Notes under the pieces: model-generated
The model's input: the letters and a program-made list of their open reading frames with translations, nothing else
Told to the model about the DNA's origin: nothing
The model's database searches: none
Translations under genes and position numbers: made by a program
Part shown: positions 32,966 through 44,392 of the stretch, in pieces
Layout: every line of letters begins with the position of its first letter
How positions within the stretch are numbered: the stretch's first letter is position 1
Assembly (NCBI RefSeq): GCF_963169125.1
Contig: NC_084793.1
Coordinates: forward strand, 97,173,071-97,237,070
Length of the DNA: 64,000 bases
Direction of reading: 5' to 3'
DNA from: Humulus lupulus
Lineage: Eukaryota > Streptophyta > Magnoliopsida > Rosales > Cannabaceae

Positions 32966-35012
32966 TGTAGAGTCCCAGAACTTTACTTAGCTAGTTAGAT
33001 AGTAGTAGTAGTAGCTAGTAGTAGTTATAGTATGATAGTTACTATGGTTTTTGGTTCAAGCCGGGTCTTAGTTGAACACTCGTAGCAACACTTATAGATT
33101 TTTTAAGTTTAACCTATAGTTTAAGAATATTAATTATAACATAAGGTTTGATTAATATAGATGATTATAAAGATGTCATTTATTATACAATAAGGTTTAG
33201 ATAGAATTAATAAGATCATGACACTTGTCGTGTGCTTGTTTATTTAAGGATTTAATTATAGTTTAAATAAAAGAAAGTTCTAGAAACTCTAGAATCTTCC
33301 AAGACCATTAAGAGCATGACACTTGTCACAAACTTGTTTATTTGAGGATTTAAGCATTTTAAGTGGATAATTAAAAAATAGAAGTTTCTAGAAGCTCTAG
33401 ACCCTTCCAGAACTTTCTCGAATCACGTATTACTCAGTCAAACCTGATTAATCAATTCAAATTATGCTGAAAAAGTGCATTTGCGTGTTTAATATATTCA
33501 TAGAGGCCGATATATCTCCTACGGAAGATACAAAAGATACGTCGACTTTGCACGAACGATCGAACCAGCCTCGGGAATACTGGGAGAGGCGATATATCGG
33601 CCCCACCTACGTATTTTTGAAAGTTCAGATTGTCAATTTTAAAAGTAGCCTTAACCTCTTGACTTGCCTCTGGACGTTTTTGACTGAGTCTTAAGCACCT
33701 GTTGAACGAATATTCTAATATTTTTCAATTAATATTCATTATTTTATTCAAGCTAAAAGAATGTAGTTTCACTCCTTGAACTCTATAAATAGGACCTAGT
33801 ACCCAACCATTTTTCTCATTCTTCAAGCTGTGTTCAGAGCCTTCAAGCTACTAGGGTTACTATAGAGTGATAAACACTTGGGTTGGGATAAAAGCTTTAT
33901 CATCCTATGCTTTATAAACACTTGGGAAGTGAGATATAGAGTGTGTTTTTAATATCAAGGTGTAGATCGGTTCTAGTACATCCAAAGATATTCCTATTCT
34001 TAAGTTCATTTATGTATGGTTCTTTAGTTTCCTTTAGTATTCTTTACTCAAATCCTAACTCATTGTTTTCGATTCTTGGTTAGGTAATTAAGTTCTTTGA
34101 ACTTAAGGTTTCTTTTTGGTAACTTTCTTCTTGGTGGTTTAGTTCTCTTTTAAATCATCCCTTATCTTTAGAAATACTCACCATCTTTATTGTTGGTTTT
34201 AGGAGTGTTCCAAATCCCGTCCTTGTTCACAAATATCCCGGTGTTGGTAAGGAATATAGGATAGATTTTGTATGCTTTTATGTGTTTATGTTATGATATA
34301 TGTATGATATGTTTTTAGTTTTTAAGTATATGATTTGTTTAGATAACAAGCATATAATTTGTTTAGATAACAAACATATAACTTGTTTAGATAACAAGTC
34401 CCAATAATATATTCCTTGGGCATACGACTGTTTAGATAACGAGCCCCATAAATTTATATGACTTGTTTAGATAAATAAGCCCCATAAATTTATGGGCATA
34501 TGATTGCCTAGCTTGCATGCCCCAAGAAGTATGATGGCCATTATCATACATGTTTTTATAGTCATATGTTTTGTAGTCTTATGTTATGTTTTATGTTGTA
34601 TGTGCTAGTAGATTTTCCCTACTGGGCATTAGGCTCATTCCTTTATTTTTATGTATGCAGGAAAATAGTTATGGCGGCGGAAGGATTCATGGTAGCTTGG
34701 CTTGTGTATTAAGGATGAAGGGATTCGATGGACTGCGTGATGATTCTAGGACGATGTTATTTTTATTTAGTCTCTTTAAATTATGTTTTTATGTATTTTC
34801 CGCATTTAGCTTTTTAAACAATTTCATTTAGTTTAAAGTTATGTTTTATTTTAAAATAATGGGATCCCATACCGCTCATTTATGTATTTCAATATTTAAT
34901 TTAGAGGTTTTAATAATGTTATGAATATTCTTTATGTATGTTTTCTCAAAAATAGTGGCTATGTCAAGTAGTTTTAATGGTCCAAGGTCTTAGAAATAGT
35001 TAGGTCATTACA
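32966..35012 (+). repeat. 3' LTR of element A
   Basis: It is 2047 bp, aligned with 25141-27196 throughout, with a block of U3 (near 33490-33600) shortened relative to the 5' LTR, including loss of some palindromes. It ends CATTACA at 35012, followed by TATTG. Confidence 0.95.
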
Positions 35013-35017
35013 TATTG
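35013..35017. repeat. Target site duplication TATTG, right of element A
   Basis: It matches 25136-25140. Confidence 0.9.
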
Positions 35018-35130
35018 CTTTTGCATCAATTACTAAAATTAGCTTATAACAACAAATAGGATCCCAATAATCATAGGAGACGATCATTATCAATACTAAC
35101 TTTTCCATATTATTCTACATTCACTTAATC

Positions 35131-35135
35131 ATTAG
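35131..35135. repeat. Target site duplication ATTAG, left of Tat-like element
   Basis: It matches 43964-43968, directly outside the 3' LTR. Confidence 0.9.
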
Positions 35136-35775
35136 TGTTATCCCCATTTCCTGCATGGACTCAGGACCTTCGTCCAGGCCCATTGTCAGGGGCTGTTAAG
35201 CATGCGGGCCCGGCCCAAGGCCTCTTGGTACGGAAATGTCTGAGAGGAGGGGTATGGACCGGGGGTGCATGTCTGGGCCCATTAGGGGGGTCTGGCATGG
35301 TCCTCCGGGTTCCGTCCTCTGGGACGGTCATCCAGGAGACGTGCAGATCATTCGAACCCCCACGACATACGTGTCCTGGTCCCGGACCCTGGTACGGTCC
35401 GGGCCTGCGGTAAATGAAGAGGGACAAAGGTAAACAGACCCGGATCACATCGTCCCCCGTTGGAGGGGCCAAGCGTCTAGGAACCTGAAGCCGCCCCACT
35501 CCGCATGGGCATTGTCCCCACTTTTCACCTGCAGAAAAGGCCACCTCGGGATTGCACGCCGTTGTTTTAGGTCTGCGCTACCAAGTACTCTGACTGGTCT
35601 TGTCTCCTGAATCTGCCTCGTAACTCGAAGTGTCCAGACCAAAAGCGTCATTTTGTCGGGCGAGATATAGCTCTTGAGCCAATGTATTGGGCCTTAGCTG
35701 ATCTGGAATTCATGTATGTTGTATCTTTTGTATTGGGCTTCCACTAGAAAGGCAAAGAATACCCGTGTCTCTGAT
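35136..35775 (+). repeat. 5' LTR of Tat-like element, 3' part deleted
   Basis: It matches 43050-43685, then breaks off in GATGGGCCCGGGTC near 35775 and continues as gag coding sequence. About 280 bases of LTR, the primer site and the gag start are gone. A 15-base insertion near 35310, absent from the 3' LTR, looks like a local duplication. Confidence 0.9.
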
Positions 35776-36765
35776 GGGCCCGGGTCTACATCCAGCGCTT
35801 TACTAAAGAAGCCTCCAAGACGAAAGTGGACGACGGACAGCGCCAGGTGGCACTGCAGTCCGGTATCCGGGCCGGGTCCCCCCTTTGGGATGACATGCAG
35901 CATAGCAAGGCTGCTACCCTGGAAGAGTTCATCAGGAGGGCCCAAGGATTCATCAACTGGGAGGAAGCTCAGATCCAGGCTTTCGGGTGGCCTCCGGCCC
36001 CGCAACCCGTCCCTCAGTCATTCCCGGGATATGGGGGACAGTTCCCGGCGCAGTCCTACGCGCCCCCCATTGCCCCGAGATCGGCTGTCGCGCCTGGGGT
36101 TAGCCACACCCCTACGGTGTACAGCCCTGGCACTTCAGGGTACGCCCCGGCCCAATCCACCCACTTCTCTGGTTATGGCGTCGCGCCGACGGGACAAAGC
36201 ATGGCCCCTTTCATGGCCCAGCAGTCACAAACAGGAGTAACTGAGGCGAGCGTGAACCCCTCCCGGGGGAAGCGATCGGGCAAAGGCCAGGACCGGCCCA
36301 AGCCGTTCACGAAGGGGAAAAGAGGCTACGATCCCCAATATTTAGAATACACCAACCTGGTGGACACCAGGGAGAACATCTATCTGGCAACAGAAAGGGC
36401 GGTTCACTACCGGAAGCCTAGCCCCATGTTCAAAGGGGGGAGGAATCCGAGAGACACCAGCAAAAGGTGCACCTATCACAAGGATGTGGGGCACACCACC
36501 GATGAATGCCGGCAGCTCAAGGATGAGATTGAAAATCTCATCAAGCTGGGGCACCTCCACCAGTGGGTAAGGATGCCCTTGGGAGTCTTGGGCCTGTCAG
36601 CAAGCCCCGGACAACCCGCAGTCCCGGGAATGACTCTGGCATACCCCCCAGGGAGGATATGCGCAGGGACCCCCAGCGCAGGCCCCTCAGGGGGCCCTCG
36701 TCGCGCAGGTTCCCGGCCCCAGAATGCCTTACCCCTCCGGGGCAGCACCCCCTCAAGTTGACAGA
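35776..36765 (+). pseudogene. gag: Tat-like gag, N-terminus deleted
   Basis: The frame is open from the deletion junction at about 35776 to 36761 without an ATG at the start. It shows FTKEASKTKVDDGQRQVALQ and SGIRAGSPLWDDM, then LEEFIRRAQGFINWEEAQ, a Gln/Pro/Tyr-rich linker, and a zinc-binding motif near residue 220 (CTYHKDVGHTTDECRQLKDE), all typical of Tat-lineage Gag. The start codon and first capsid helices were lost with the 5' LTR end. The open length of ~310 codons suggests the remainder has had little time to decay. Confidence 0.88.
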
Positions 36766-39700
36766 CATGTGGCAACCATCTCAGGCGAACCTCACCTAGG
36801 AGGGCCATCCAGAAATGACCAAAAGCGCTACCTAAGCGAGCTGGACCACGACTAGGAGGTGTGCGCCCTTGTCCAGGCTCCGGCTCAGCGCCCTAAGTTG
36901 ATAAACCTCCCCATCACCTTCACAGAGGACGACGCCCGCAATGTCCACTTTCCGCACCACAACCCGCTGGTCATAGATGCTCAAATTGCCAACAAGTTGG
37001 TGTTCCGCATGTTTGTGGACGACGGAAGCTCCGTCAACCTGTTGTTCAAGCCCGCTTTCACTGCCATTGGCTTGACGGAAGCGGATCTGGCATCGTGCCC
37101 GACCCAGATTTACGGCTTCAACGGAGATGCACTTCTCCCCATGGGAAAGATCCAGCTGCCGGTTACGCTGGGGAGTGAATTGCAGCACTTGTTCAAGTTC
37201 TGCACCTTTGTAGTGGTGGACTGCCCCACCGCTTACAACGTCATCTTTGGCCGGCCCGCATTGGTCGAGTTCGGGGCCATCACCTCCATCCGCCATCTTT
37301 GCATGAAGTTTCCATGCGACAGCAGAGGGGTAGGGACCATCCGGGGAGACCAGAAGAGCACCCAGAAGTGCTACCATGTGTCAGCCCGACCCATATACAT
37401 GATCCGGGAAGAGCCCGTTGAGGACTACGTCGAACCAATTCCCCCTGCCTGCTGAGAGGGTGGTCCAGGAAGAAGATGACCTGGACCCGCAGATAGGGGA
37501 CGACCGCATCCTGGAACCAATGGACGAGATAGAAGAGGTGTGCATCAACAAAACTGATCCGACCCGGATCATCCAAGTCAAAAAAAGTCTGCCGGCATAC
37601 ATTCGGGCCACCATCATCGCACAAGTTAAGGGAAACCAGGATATCTTGGCCTGGTCCCACTCAGACATGACTGGGATCGACCGCAATATCATTTGCCACG
37701 CGTTAAGTATTGACCCAAACGCGACCCCGGTCCGCCAGAAACGCAGGCCTTTGGGGATGGAGAGGGCCGAGGCCCTTAAGCTAGAGGTTGAGAAGCTGTC
37801 TGCCATCAACTTCATACGCGAGGCTGTGTACCCCGTGTGGCTGGCCAATCCCATCTTGGTGCCGAAACCGAACGGGACGTGGAGAACATGCATCGACTTC
37901 ACGGACCTCAACAAAGCCTGTCCGAAGGACTGTTTCCAGCTCCCCCGGATCGACCAAATGTGGATGCTACGTCCGGGTACGAGATCTTGAGCTTCATGGA
38001 CGCTTACTCTGGCTACAATCAGATCTCTATGCACGTGGCAGATCAGGAGCACACCAGTTTCCCAACCGACAAGGGAATCTACTGCTACATAGTCATGCCT
38101 TTCGGACTGAAGAATGCCAGAGCAACTTACCAAAGGCTCGTCAATCGAATGTTTCGGGCCCAGTTAGGGCGAAACATGGAGGTATACATCAATGATATGC
38201 TGGTCAAGTCCAAGACGTCCCAGAACCATTCGGATGACCTGGCGGAGGCTTTCGCAGTCATCCGGAAGTACGGGATGAAGCTGAATCCCAAAAAGTACAC
38301 TTTTGTCGTGGCCTCCGAGAAGTTCCTGGGCTTCATAGTGAGTTTCTGGGGAATAGTAGCCAATCCAGATAAGATCAAGGCACTGATTGACATGGCCTCT
38401 CCCTGGAAGCACAAGGATGTACAAAGCCTGACGGGGCGAATAGCCGCCTTGAGCCGCTTCGTTTCCAAAGCCACGGACAAGTGCGTCCCATTCTTCAACG
38501 TCCTTCGGGGAAGCCAGCGCTTCGAATGGTCGCCTGAATGCGAAGAGGCCTTTCGAAAGCTGAAAGAACACTTGGCCCAAGCCCCAATCCTGGCAAAACC
38601 GGTAGAAGGGGAGCCCCTATATCTGTACCTGGCCGTGACTGAGCACACGATCAGCGCCGCGTTGGTGCGAGAGGAAGAAAGGACACAGCTCCCGGTATAC
38701 TATGTAAGCAAGTGGTTGCTGGATGCTGAGCCTCGGTACCCATTGATCGAAAAGCTGACTTTCTGCCTGCTGATGGCATCCCGAAAGCTTCGACCTTACT
38801 TTCAGGCCCACGCCATAAAGGTCCTAACCAACCATCCCCTGCGGCAGGTGTTCCAAAAGCCCGAGTCATCGGGAAGACTCCTGAAGTGGGCCATGGAGCT
38901 GAGCCAGTTTGATATATCCTACGTCCCTAGGGTGTCCATCAAGGGACAGGCCCTGGCCGATTTCATCGTTGAATGTTCTGGGATGCCTCCGGAAGACAAT
39001 ATTCCCGAAGCCCCTGCGGCGCCCGTGTGGAAAGTCTTCGTGGACGGAGCCTCGAATGAGAACGGGGCCAGGGCCGGGATCATCTTGGTATCACCGCAGG
39101 GGCACCAATTACAAAATCCCTCCGTTTCCAGTTCAAGGCGTCAAATAACGAAGCAGAGCATGAAGCTATCCTGGCCGGCCTGCGCTTAGCCCGGGAGGTA
39201 GGGGCAGCGAACCTGTAAATTTACAACGATTCCCAACTAGTTGTCAGACAAATCTCGGGAGAATATCATACTAAAGGAGAGAGAATGGAGGCCTACGTGA
39301 CTCAAACGAGGGAAATGCTACAGGCATTCACAGCACATTCCATCCGCCAGATCCCTCGGGAGCAAAATGTCTTCGCAGATACACTAGAGAAACTGGCCAC
39401 CGACGCCGAGGCTGAGCTGGCCGGACTGGTCCCCGTCAACCATCTCCCCATCCCGAGCATCAGGGCCCCCGCAGTCCACACCATCGATCACTCCATTTCC
39501 TGGATGGGACCGCTCATCTGCTACCTGTCTACCGAGGAAGTTCCAAACGACCGGGCCGCAGCCAGGAAACTCCAGTACCAAGTCCACCGATACGTCATGA
39601 TGGATGGAAAACTCTATCACCGGGGTTTATGCATGCCTTACCTCAGGTGTGTGTCCGGGACTGAGCTGAGCGCCATCATGCATGAAGTGCATGAAGGTTT

Positions 39701-39860
39701 TTGCGGAGATCACACTGTTGGGCCCAGCCTGTCCAAGAAGATCTTGCGCCAAGGATACTTCTGGCCAACCATGAAGAAAGATTGTATTGACTACGTCCGC
39801 AAGTGTGAACAGTGCCAGAGGTACGCGAAGGTTGGACATGGTGTTCCCCACCTGGTCTAG
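36766..39860 (+). pseudogene. pol: Tat-like pol: protease, RT, RNase H, integrase N-terminus
   Basis: Protease is in 36859-37455, with MFVDDGSSVNLLF as active site (the form usual in Tat). RT begins in 37418-37990 (HALSIDPNATPVRQKRR, WRTCIDFTDLNKACPKD) and continues after a frameshift at about 37965 (FMDAYSGYNQI, PFGLKNARATYQRLVN). Its catalytic box reads YIND, with Asn at 38191-38193 in place of the first Asp. RNase H follows (38600-38960), then a second, archaeal-type RNase H segment starting VFVDGASNENGARAGI near 39030, which shifts frame at about 39110. The integrase zinc region (HEGFCGDHTVG, CEQCQRY) ends at 39850. The catalytic core is absent. Confidence 0.92.
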
Positions 39861-41929
39861 CAGGTCAGCCGCTAGGGGGGCCGTGTCCTGTCCGAGTTTA
39901 GGGCGGAAGCCCGCTTCGGCGGCTGGCCGATCCACGATCGGCTGAGGAGCGCTAAACTCGACAGGACGCTCCGCGAATTCAACCTGACGACGGATCATCA
40001 GGGCTCTGTAAGTTTTGTCCCTCCAGCCGCGACCATTCTCCCAGGTCCGGTTAATCAGCCGGGACTGCTCATCCTGCAAGGCGGACTCCCCTTCCTCGAG
40101 AAGAGTTGGGCGTATGGGGAGAACGGGCAGTGCAAGGATTTCCTTCGCGGCCAGCCGACTCTCACCATGTGACTCTTCAGCCGAGCTAACTCACCTTGTC
40201 CGGGGTCTCTTCCCGGTGTTTCCCTCTACGGTGCCAGCGTCCGGGCCCCTCTTCCCCGAGCTCTGGCTGACCGCTGCGCCGACCTCCAAGTCAATAACGG
40301 GGGGCTGGGCGGGGCCGGAGATTGCAGCAGGCTCCACGGCCTGGAGGGAGACCGCGGCCAAGACTCCCTCACCGGGACAGAGCTCCGTCCCGGACAGCTC
40401 CTTGGTAAGGTTGGGCTCCGAGCCCGTCGTCTCGTTTTTCTTCTTGGTCGCCCTGTCCTTAAGGAGCCGCCTCATTTCGCTGGCAGGGGTTGACATATCG
40501 TAATCCCCTGAAAAAGTACAGAAAAGGGAGTCAGGACGATAAACTAAACAGAAACAAAAACACGCAAATCAAAGTTAGAAATGACCCGGGACGAACCCTC
40601 ATCTATGCCCCGGGCGTGACTCAGTTCCTCTAAAGCAAATGAATGGACCCGATCCTTTATATCGTCCGGGTTCAGGAATCCCCCGTACTGGAGGAACCCG
40701 GATAAGAACATGAGGACCTCTGAGCCTACGGGGACGGGGATTGAAGGTCTCATCTCTCCATCGGCCCCAAACGCGGGGCCCGAGGGTACTAGCCTATCCT
40801 TAGCTAAGTCCCCGACTCAGGGAGCATAAGTTAAGATTAAAGGGGAGTTACCTCGCCCCGATACGCTAGCCCCAAGAGTCCCAATGTTTGGTAGGGCATC
40901 TTCGAAAAATTCCTCCAGCTCCTCTGAGGTGGCCTCCTCTGTCGGGGCCTGGTCCTTCTTGCGCCGGGCCGCGTCGGCTCGTGCCACTCTTTCCACACTA
41001 GCAATGTGGTCTAGGGCCAACTGATCCCGGACGTCGACGTTCTTCTCGTAGGGGATGCCCCGAAGGTTCGGGATAACAATGGTTTGGGTGGCCGCGAGTA
41101 TCCCGACCAGTCGGAGATTGTCGTTCATGATGTAGCCACCCATCTCCAGATCCTCCGCGCTCAACTCGGAGTAAAACCTCCTCCTTTCCATAATGAACTC
41201 GGTAAGGGGAGTTTGAGCGAAAGGCCCTGCCACCCGGAAGATATGATAAGAGACGACTAAAAAGGATAAGGAATAAAAGAGAGGACCAGGAAAATACTTA
41301 CCCACTCGCTGGAAGTCCAGTAGCAGTGTGGGGTTCTTGTCCACGAGGAACCCGGACGTCAGGAACCAGTAATGCCTAACGTCTGGGGGATGCCTCCAGG
41401 AGCCGGTAGGAGCGGGATAGCCACTCCGCGACTTCAGTCTATAAAAGTCATCCAGGGTCTTGTCCTTGACGTTGACCTGCGGCTCCAGCTTGAAGAAGTA
41501 CAAGATCTCCGCAGGGGTGGGCTCCACGACCTCCTTCGCGATGCAAAACACCCTCCATCCAGCAAGTAGCCGGTACGCTTGGGGCAGAAGCTGGAACGGT
41601 GCGATTCCCACGTACATCAAGAACCGCATGAAATAGTTGTGAAGCGGGAACGTGGCTCCCGCGCTAATGTGACCAGCGCTCCAGGCTTTGAATCCTTCCA
41701 CGGACGTATGCGCCCGCTCCTCGATCCTGGCCATGCGGTTGTGAAAAAGTCCAGGAGTTGATTCAATGCCCAGACGCTGCTCCAGGAGCAACATCATCCA
41801 GTAATTCCGTAACAGGTTGGGCGTCACGTCCATTTCCCACCTGTTGCCCTTGAGCGTCTGGGATCCAGAAACGACAACAGGGGCCCAATTGACCTCTTCT
41901 TCAGAATGGAGCGTAACACCCGTTGCCAT
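39861..41929 (-). pseudogene. Antisense ORF with 'transposase (putative) gypsy type' domain
   Basis: The gene starts at ATG 41929 on the minus strand. The 370-codon frame (40817-41929) contains FPLHNYFMRFLMYVGIAPFQL, QAYRLLAGWRVF and PTPAEILYFFKL, which match the plant Transposase_28 family. A 75-base segment (41301 to 41227) with GTAAGT and GGCAG ends could be an in-frame intron. Further minus-strand exons appear at 40544-40753, 40191-40496 (PPVIDLEVGAAV, then KRPRTR) and down to about 39861 (LINRTWENGRGWRDKTYRAL). Such ORFs lie antisense, downstream of integrase, in the Tat/Ogre lineage. Their function is unknown. The C-terminal end abuts the integrase deletion, so it is probably truncated. 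Confidence 0.75.
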
Positions 41930-42532
41930 AGCTGACGATCTGGGAACAAAGAAAGAAAGCCAAGCAGTCAGTACCTAAACCCAAGAAAGTCGGTCAAGGT
42001 ACGGGGGGTCTCCTAAGGACTGCTTGGAGCCCCTTCGGATCAGGTCCCGGACGCCGAAGAGCCACGGGACCCTGATCGGGAAAGAAGGAAACTACTAAGA
42101 CCCGCCCTTTGTCCGGGAAGCATCTGGACACAGAGCAACCCGAACCGGGCAGCCTTCCTAACAACTCCTAAATATAAAGCTTAAACGCACGTATTAAAAG
42201 AACATCATAAGTTCAGAAAGTCGTCAAGAGGGTCAGGGGGACTTATTGTGAGTTGTTGGCCGTAGAAGGTGGTGGTTGTCCGACTGTAAGGATGGCAGAA
42301 CTTTGTTCTTGACATGGTGTAGCCGGTTTAGCAGTTCGTCGACAGGACAGGCCCAAGACGCGTCTTCAGGTAGAAGGGCAGAAGTTGGGGTTCTGGGGAA
42401 CAGGCGGCAGCGCAAAGTCAGCAGATGGTGGTATAGGCCGTCGGCGATGTCGAACATGCAAGGCTCGAGCAAAGCTTATCGGTTCTTAAACTGGTTCGAA
42501 GGTGTAAAAGTGCCAAATTGGCTTTCGTAAGG

Positions 42533-42540
42533 TATTTATA
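42533..42540 (-). promoter_or_regulatory. TATA box for the antisense ORF
   Basis: The minus strand reads TATAAATA here, about 600 bases upstream of the antisense ATG at 41929, in an otherwise GC-rich region. It suggests that the ORF has its own promoter. Confidence 0.45.
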
Positions 42541-43034
42541 ATGGCCCCAAGTTCTGGCCTCCGATCCAACGGACGGGTGTCTCCTCATCGGACGGTCAGG
42601 AGTCGCGCAGGGACATTTATGAGTCCTCTCAGGTTGGACCCTCTCCATCTCAGATCTAACGGCCCAGGAGGGGCAGATGCCAAAGGCCGCTCCATCCTAC
42701 GGTCCACCTCATCCCAGGGACATTAATGATGGACCCCCGTGCGGATAGGACGCTTCGTGACGTGCGCTGACACACTAGCCTAGGCCTAGTGACCCTTGGG
42801 AGGGCTAGGCGACCTTTCAAGACCTGTGCAGCAATCGCCTGGTGACACGTGTACCCTTCCCACGAAGCGGGACAAAGGTAAACGTCCCCGGATATTGGTA
42901 AACGGTCCGGGACAAGCATACGGCTAGTACCACGGCCCGCTGTCACGGACCCGCGATCCCGGGCAGGAACTGGGGAGGCAACCATGCGAGCGTCCTGGGA
43001 ACGATGCAAACCTCCTCCTGCCAGGCCTAGGCGA

Positions 43035-43049
43035 AGGCTTGGGGGTAAA
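43035..43049 (+). promoter_or_regulatory. Polypurine tract of Tat-like element
   Basis: AGGCTTGGGGGTAAA lies immediately before the 3' LTR start TGTTATCC at 43050. It resembles the tract before the LTR at 6264. Confidence 0.7.
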
Positions 43050-43963
43050 TGTTATCCCCATTTCCTGCATGGACTCGGGACCTTCGTCCAGGCCCATTGT
43101 TAGGGGTTGTTAAGCATGCGGGCCCGGCCCAAGGCCTCTTGGTACGGAAATGTCCGAGATGAGGGGTATGGGCCGGGGGTGCATGTCTGGGCCCATTAGG
43201 GGGGCCCAACATGGTCCTCCGGGACGGTCATCCGGGAGACGTGCAGATCGTTCGAACCCCCACGACATACATGTCCTGGTCCCGAACCCTAGTACGGTCT
43301 GGGCCTACGGTAAATGAAGAGGGACAAAGGTAAACAAACCCAGATCACATCGTCCCCCGTTTGAGGGGACAAGCGTCCAGGAACCTGAAGCCGCCCCACT
43401 CCGCGTGGGCGTTGTCCCCACTTTTCACCTGCAGAAAAGGCCACCTTGGGATTGCATGCCGTTGTTTCAGGTCTGCGCTGCCAAGTACTCTTACTGGTCT
43501 TGTCTCCTGAATCTGCCTCGTAACTCGAAGTGTCCAAACCAAAAGCGTCGTTTTCTCAGGCGAGATATAGCTCTTGAGCCAATGTATTGGGCTTAGCTGA
43601 TCTGGAATTCATGTATGTTGTATCTTTTGTATTGGGCTTCCACTAGAAAGGCCAAGAATACCCGTATCTCTGATGGGCCTGGGTCATACCCGGCCCAAAA
43701 CCAGTGTTCCCATAAGCCTATAAATATAGGCTATAGAACACTGTAAAAGGTATCTCTCTTCAACTAAGATACAGTAACTCTGTCAAAATATAGAGAAAAA
43801 CTCCATTGTAAAAGGTTTTTTTCAAGCTCTAATACTACAGACTCGTGGACTAAGGCTAGTTAATGCCCCAACCACGTAAAAACCCCGTGTTAATCTTCTA
43901 CTGTCATTACAATTACCCTTAAATAATATTTATTAATATAGTTACCAAAAATCTCGGTTAACA
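43050..43963 (+). repeat. 3' LTR of Tat-like element
   Basis: It is 914 bp, TG to CA, and complete, with a TATA box (TATAAATA, 43719-43726). The late phrase ACTCGTGGACTAAGGCT...CCACGTAAAAA resembles the LTR at 7020-7060, so the two families are related. Confidence 0.93.
43719..43726 (+). promoter_or_regulatory. TATA box of Tat-like 3' LTR
   Basis: TATAAATA is preceded by CATAAGCC and lies about 240 bases before the LTR end. The matching part of the 5' LTR is deleted. Confidence 0.7.
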
Positions 43964-43968
43964 ATTAG
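43964..43968. repeat. Target site duplication ATTAG, right of Tat-like element
   Basis: It matches 35131-35135. Confidence 0.9.
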
Positions 43969-44392
43969 TTACCAAGACCATTATATTAATGTTCATTATA
44001 TTAAAGGATAGACTGTTTACATGGATGAAGAACAGAAGCATCAAAAACATCATAGTTCCACTTACAAGACCATAACTTCTTACCACTAGTTTATTTTTTT
44101 ACATTTATACGACACCTAACTGGGACTGCACTATTTCCATCCGACATACCACCATCCAACCTACCACCATCCAACAATAGCACGTTAGTTGTGGAGTATT
44201 GTTAAAAAACTGTCTTGGAACAAGTCGATCCTCAGTACGTGGAACGTTTCCCTACCGAATATTGTTAACGCCCCCCATCTCATGCATTATATCCGGGAAG
44301 GATGACTCGACTACCTTCCCCTGGTCAGCTATGGCATCATTGTAGTATGTTGAGGCCTGAACGTTATGAAGATTGAAGTGGGAGGACCTCTC

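Larger units (their letters stand above)
25141..35012 (+). mobile_element. Element A: full-length Tekay/Del-like chromovirus, decayed
   Basis: LTRs of 2056 and 2047 bp start TGTAGAGTCC and end GGTCATTACA, with a TATTG target duplication on both sides. Inside, in order, are a degenerate Met primer site, an extra acidic ORF, a stem-loop, gag with CCHC, protease, RT, RNase H, integrase, and a C-terminal chromodomain-like segment ending in TWELREDMLARYPEFFG. Gypsy domain order with a chromodomain and long LTRs indicates a chromovirus of the Tekay/Del group. More than ten stops make it inactive. Element B (48236-59838) is a second copy of the family. Confidence 0.95.
41930..43049. other. Untranslated region between antisense ORF and 3' LTR
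   Basis: No coding region is supported. It likely holds the antisense promoter and 5' leader for the minus-strand ORF, and near 43035-43049 the purine tract for plus-strand DNA priming. Confidence 0.6.
35136..43963 (+). mobile_element. Tat-like Ty3/gypsy element with antisense ORF, defective
   Basis: The LTRs start TGTTATCCCC (35136 and 43050), and the 3' LTR ends GGTTAACA at 43963, with ATTAG target duplications on both sides. The inside is GC-rich compared with its surroundings. It holds gag, protease, RT, two RNase H-like segments, the integrase zinc region, then an antisense gene. The 5' LTR loses its TATA, R and U5 regions and runs straight into gag, and the integrase core is missing. 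Antisense ORFs of this kind are known from the Tat/Ogre lineage. The element cannot move alone. Confidence 0.93.

Noticed and set aside
34586..34831. Frames inside the LTRs (also 59331-59644), such as a short MAAEGF peptide
   Set aside because: They are within LTR leader sequence, are not consistently open across the four copies, and show no domain.
35135..35651. Several overlapping frames in the GC-rich Tat-like LTR, repeated at 43027-43596
   Set aside because: GC-rich DNA yields chance open frames on both strands. The region is the LTR.
36342..38869. Antisense frames opposite Tat gag and pol
   Set aside because: They are shadows of the coding strand. Only the antisense gene downstream of integrase has a recognisable domain.
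40015..40503. Plus-strand 162-codon frame
   Set aside because: It is opposite the antisense gene, whose minus-strand frame has family-like sequence. The plus frame is Ser/Pro-rich noise.
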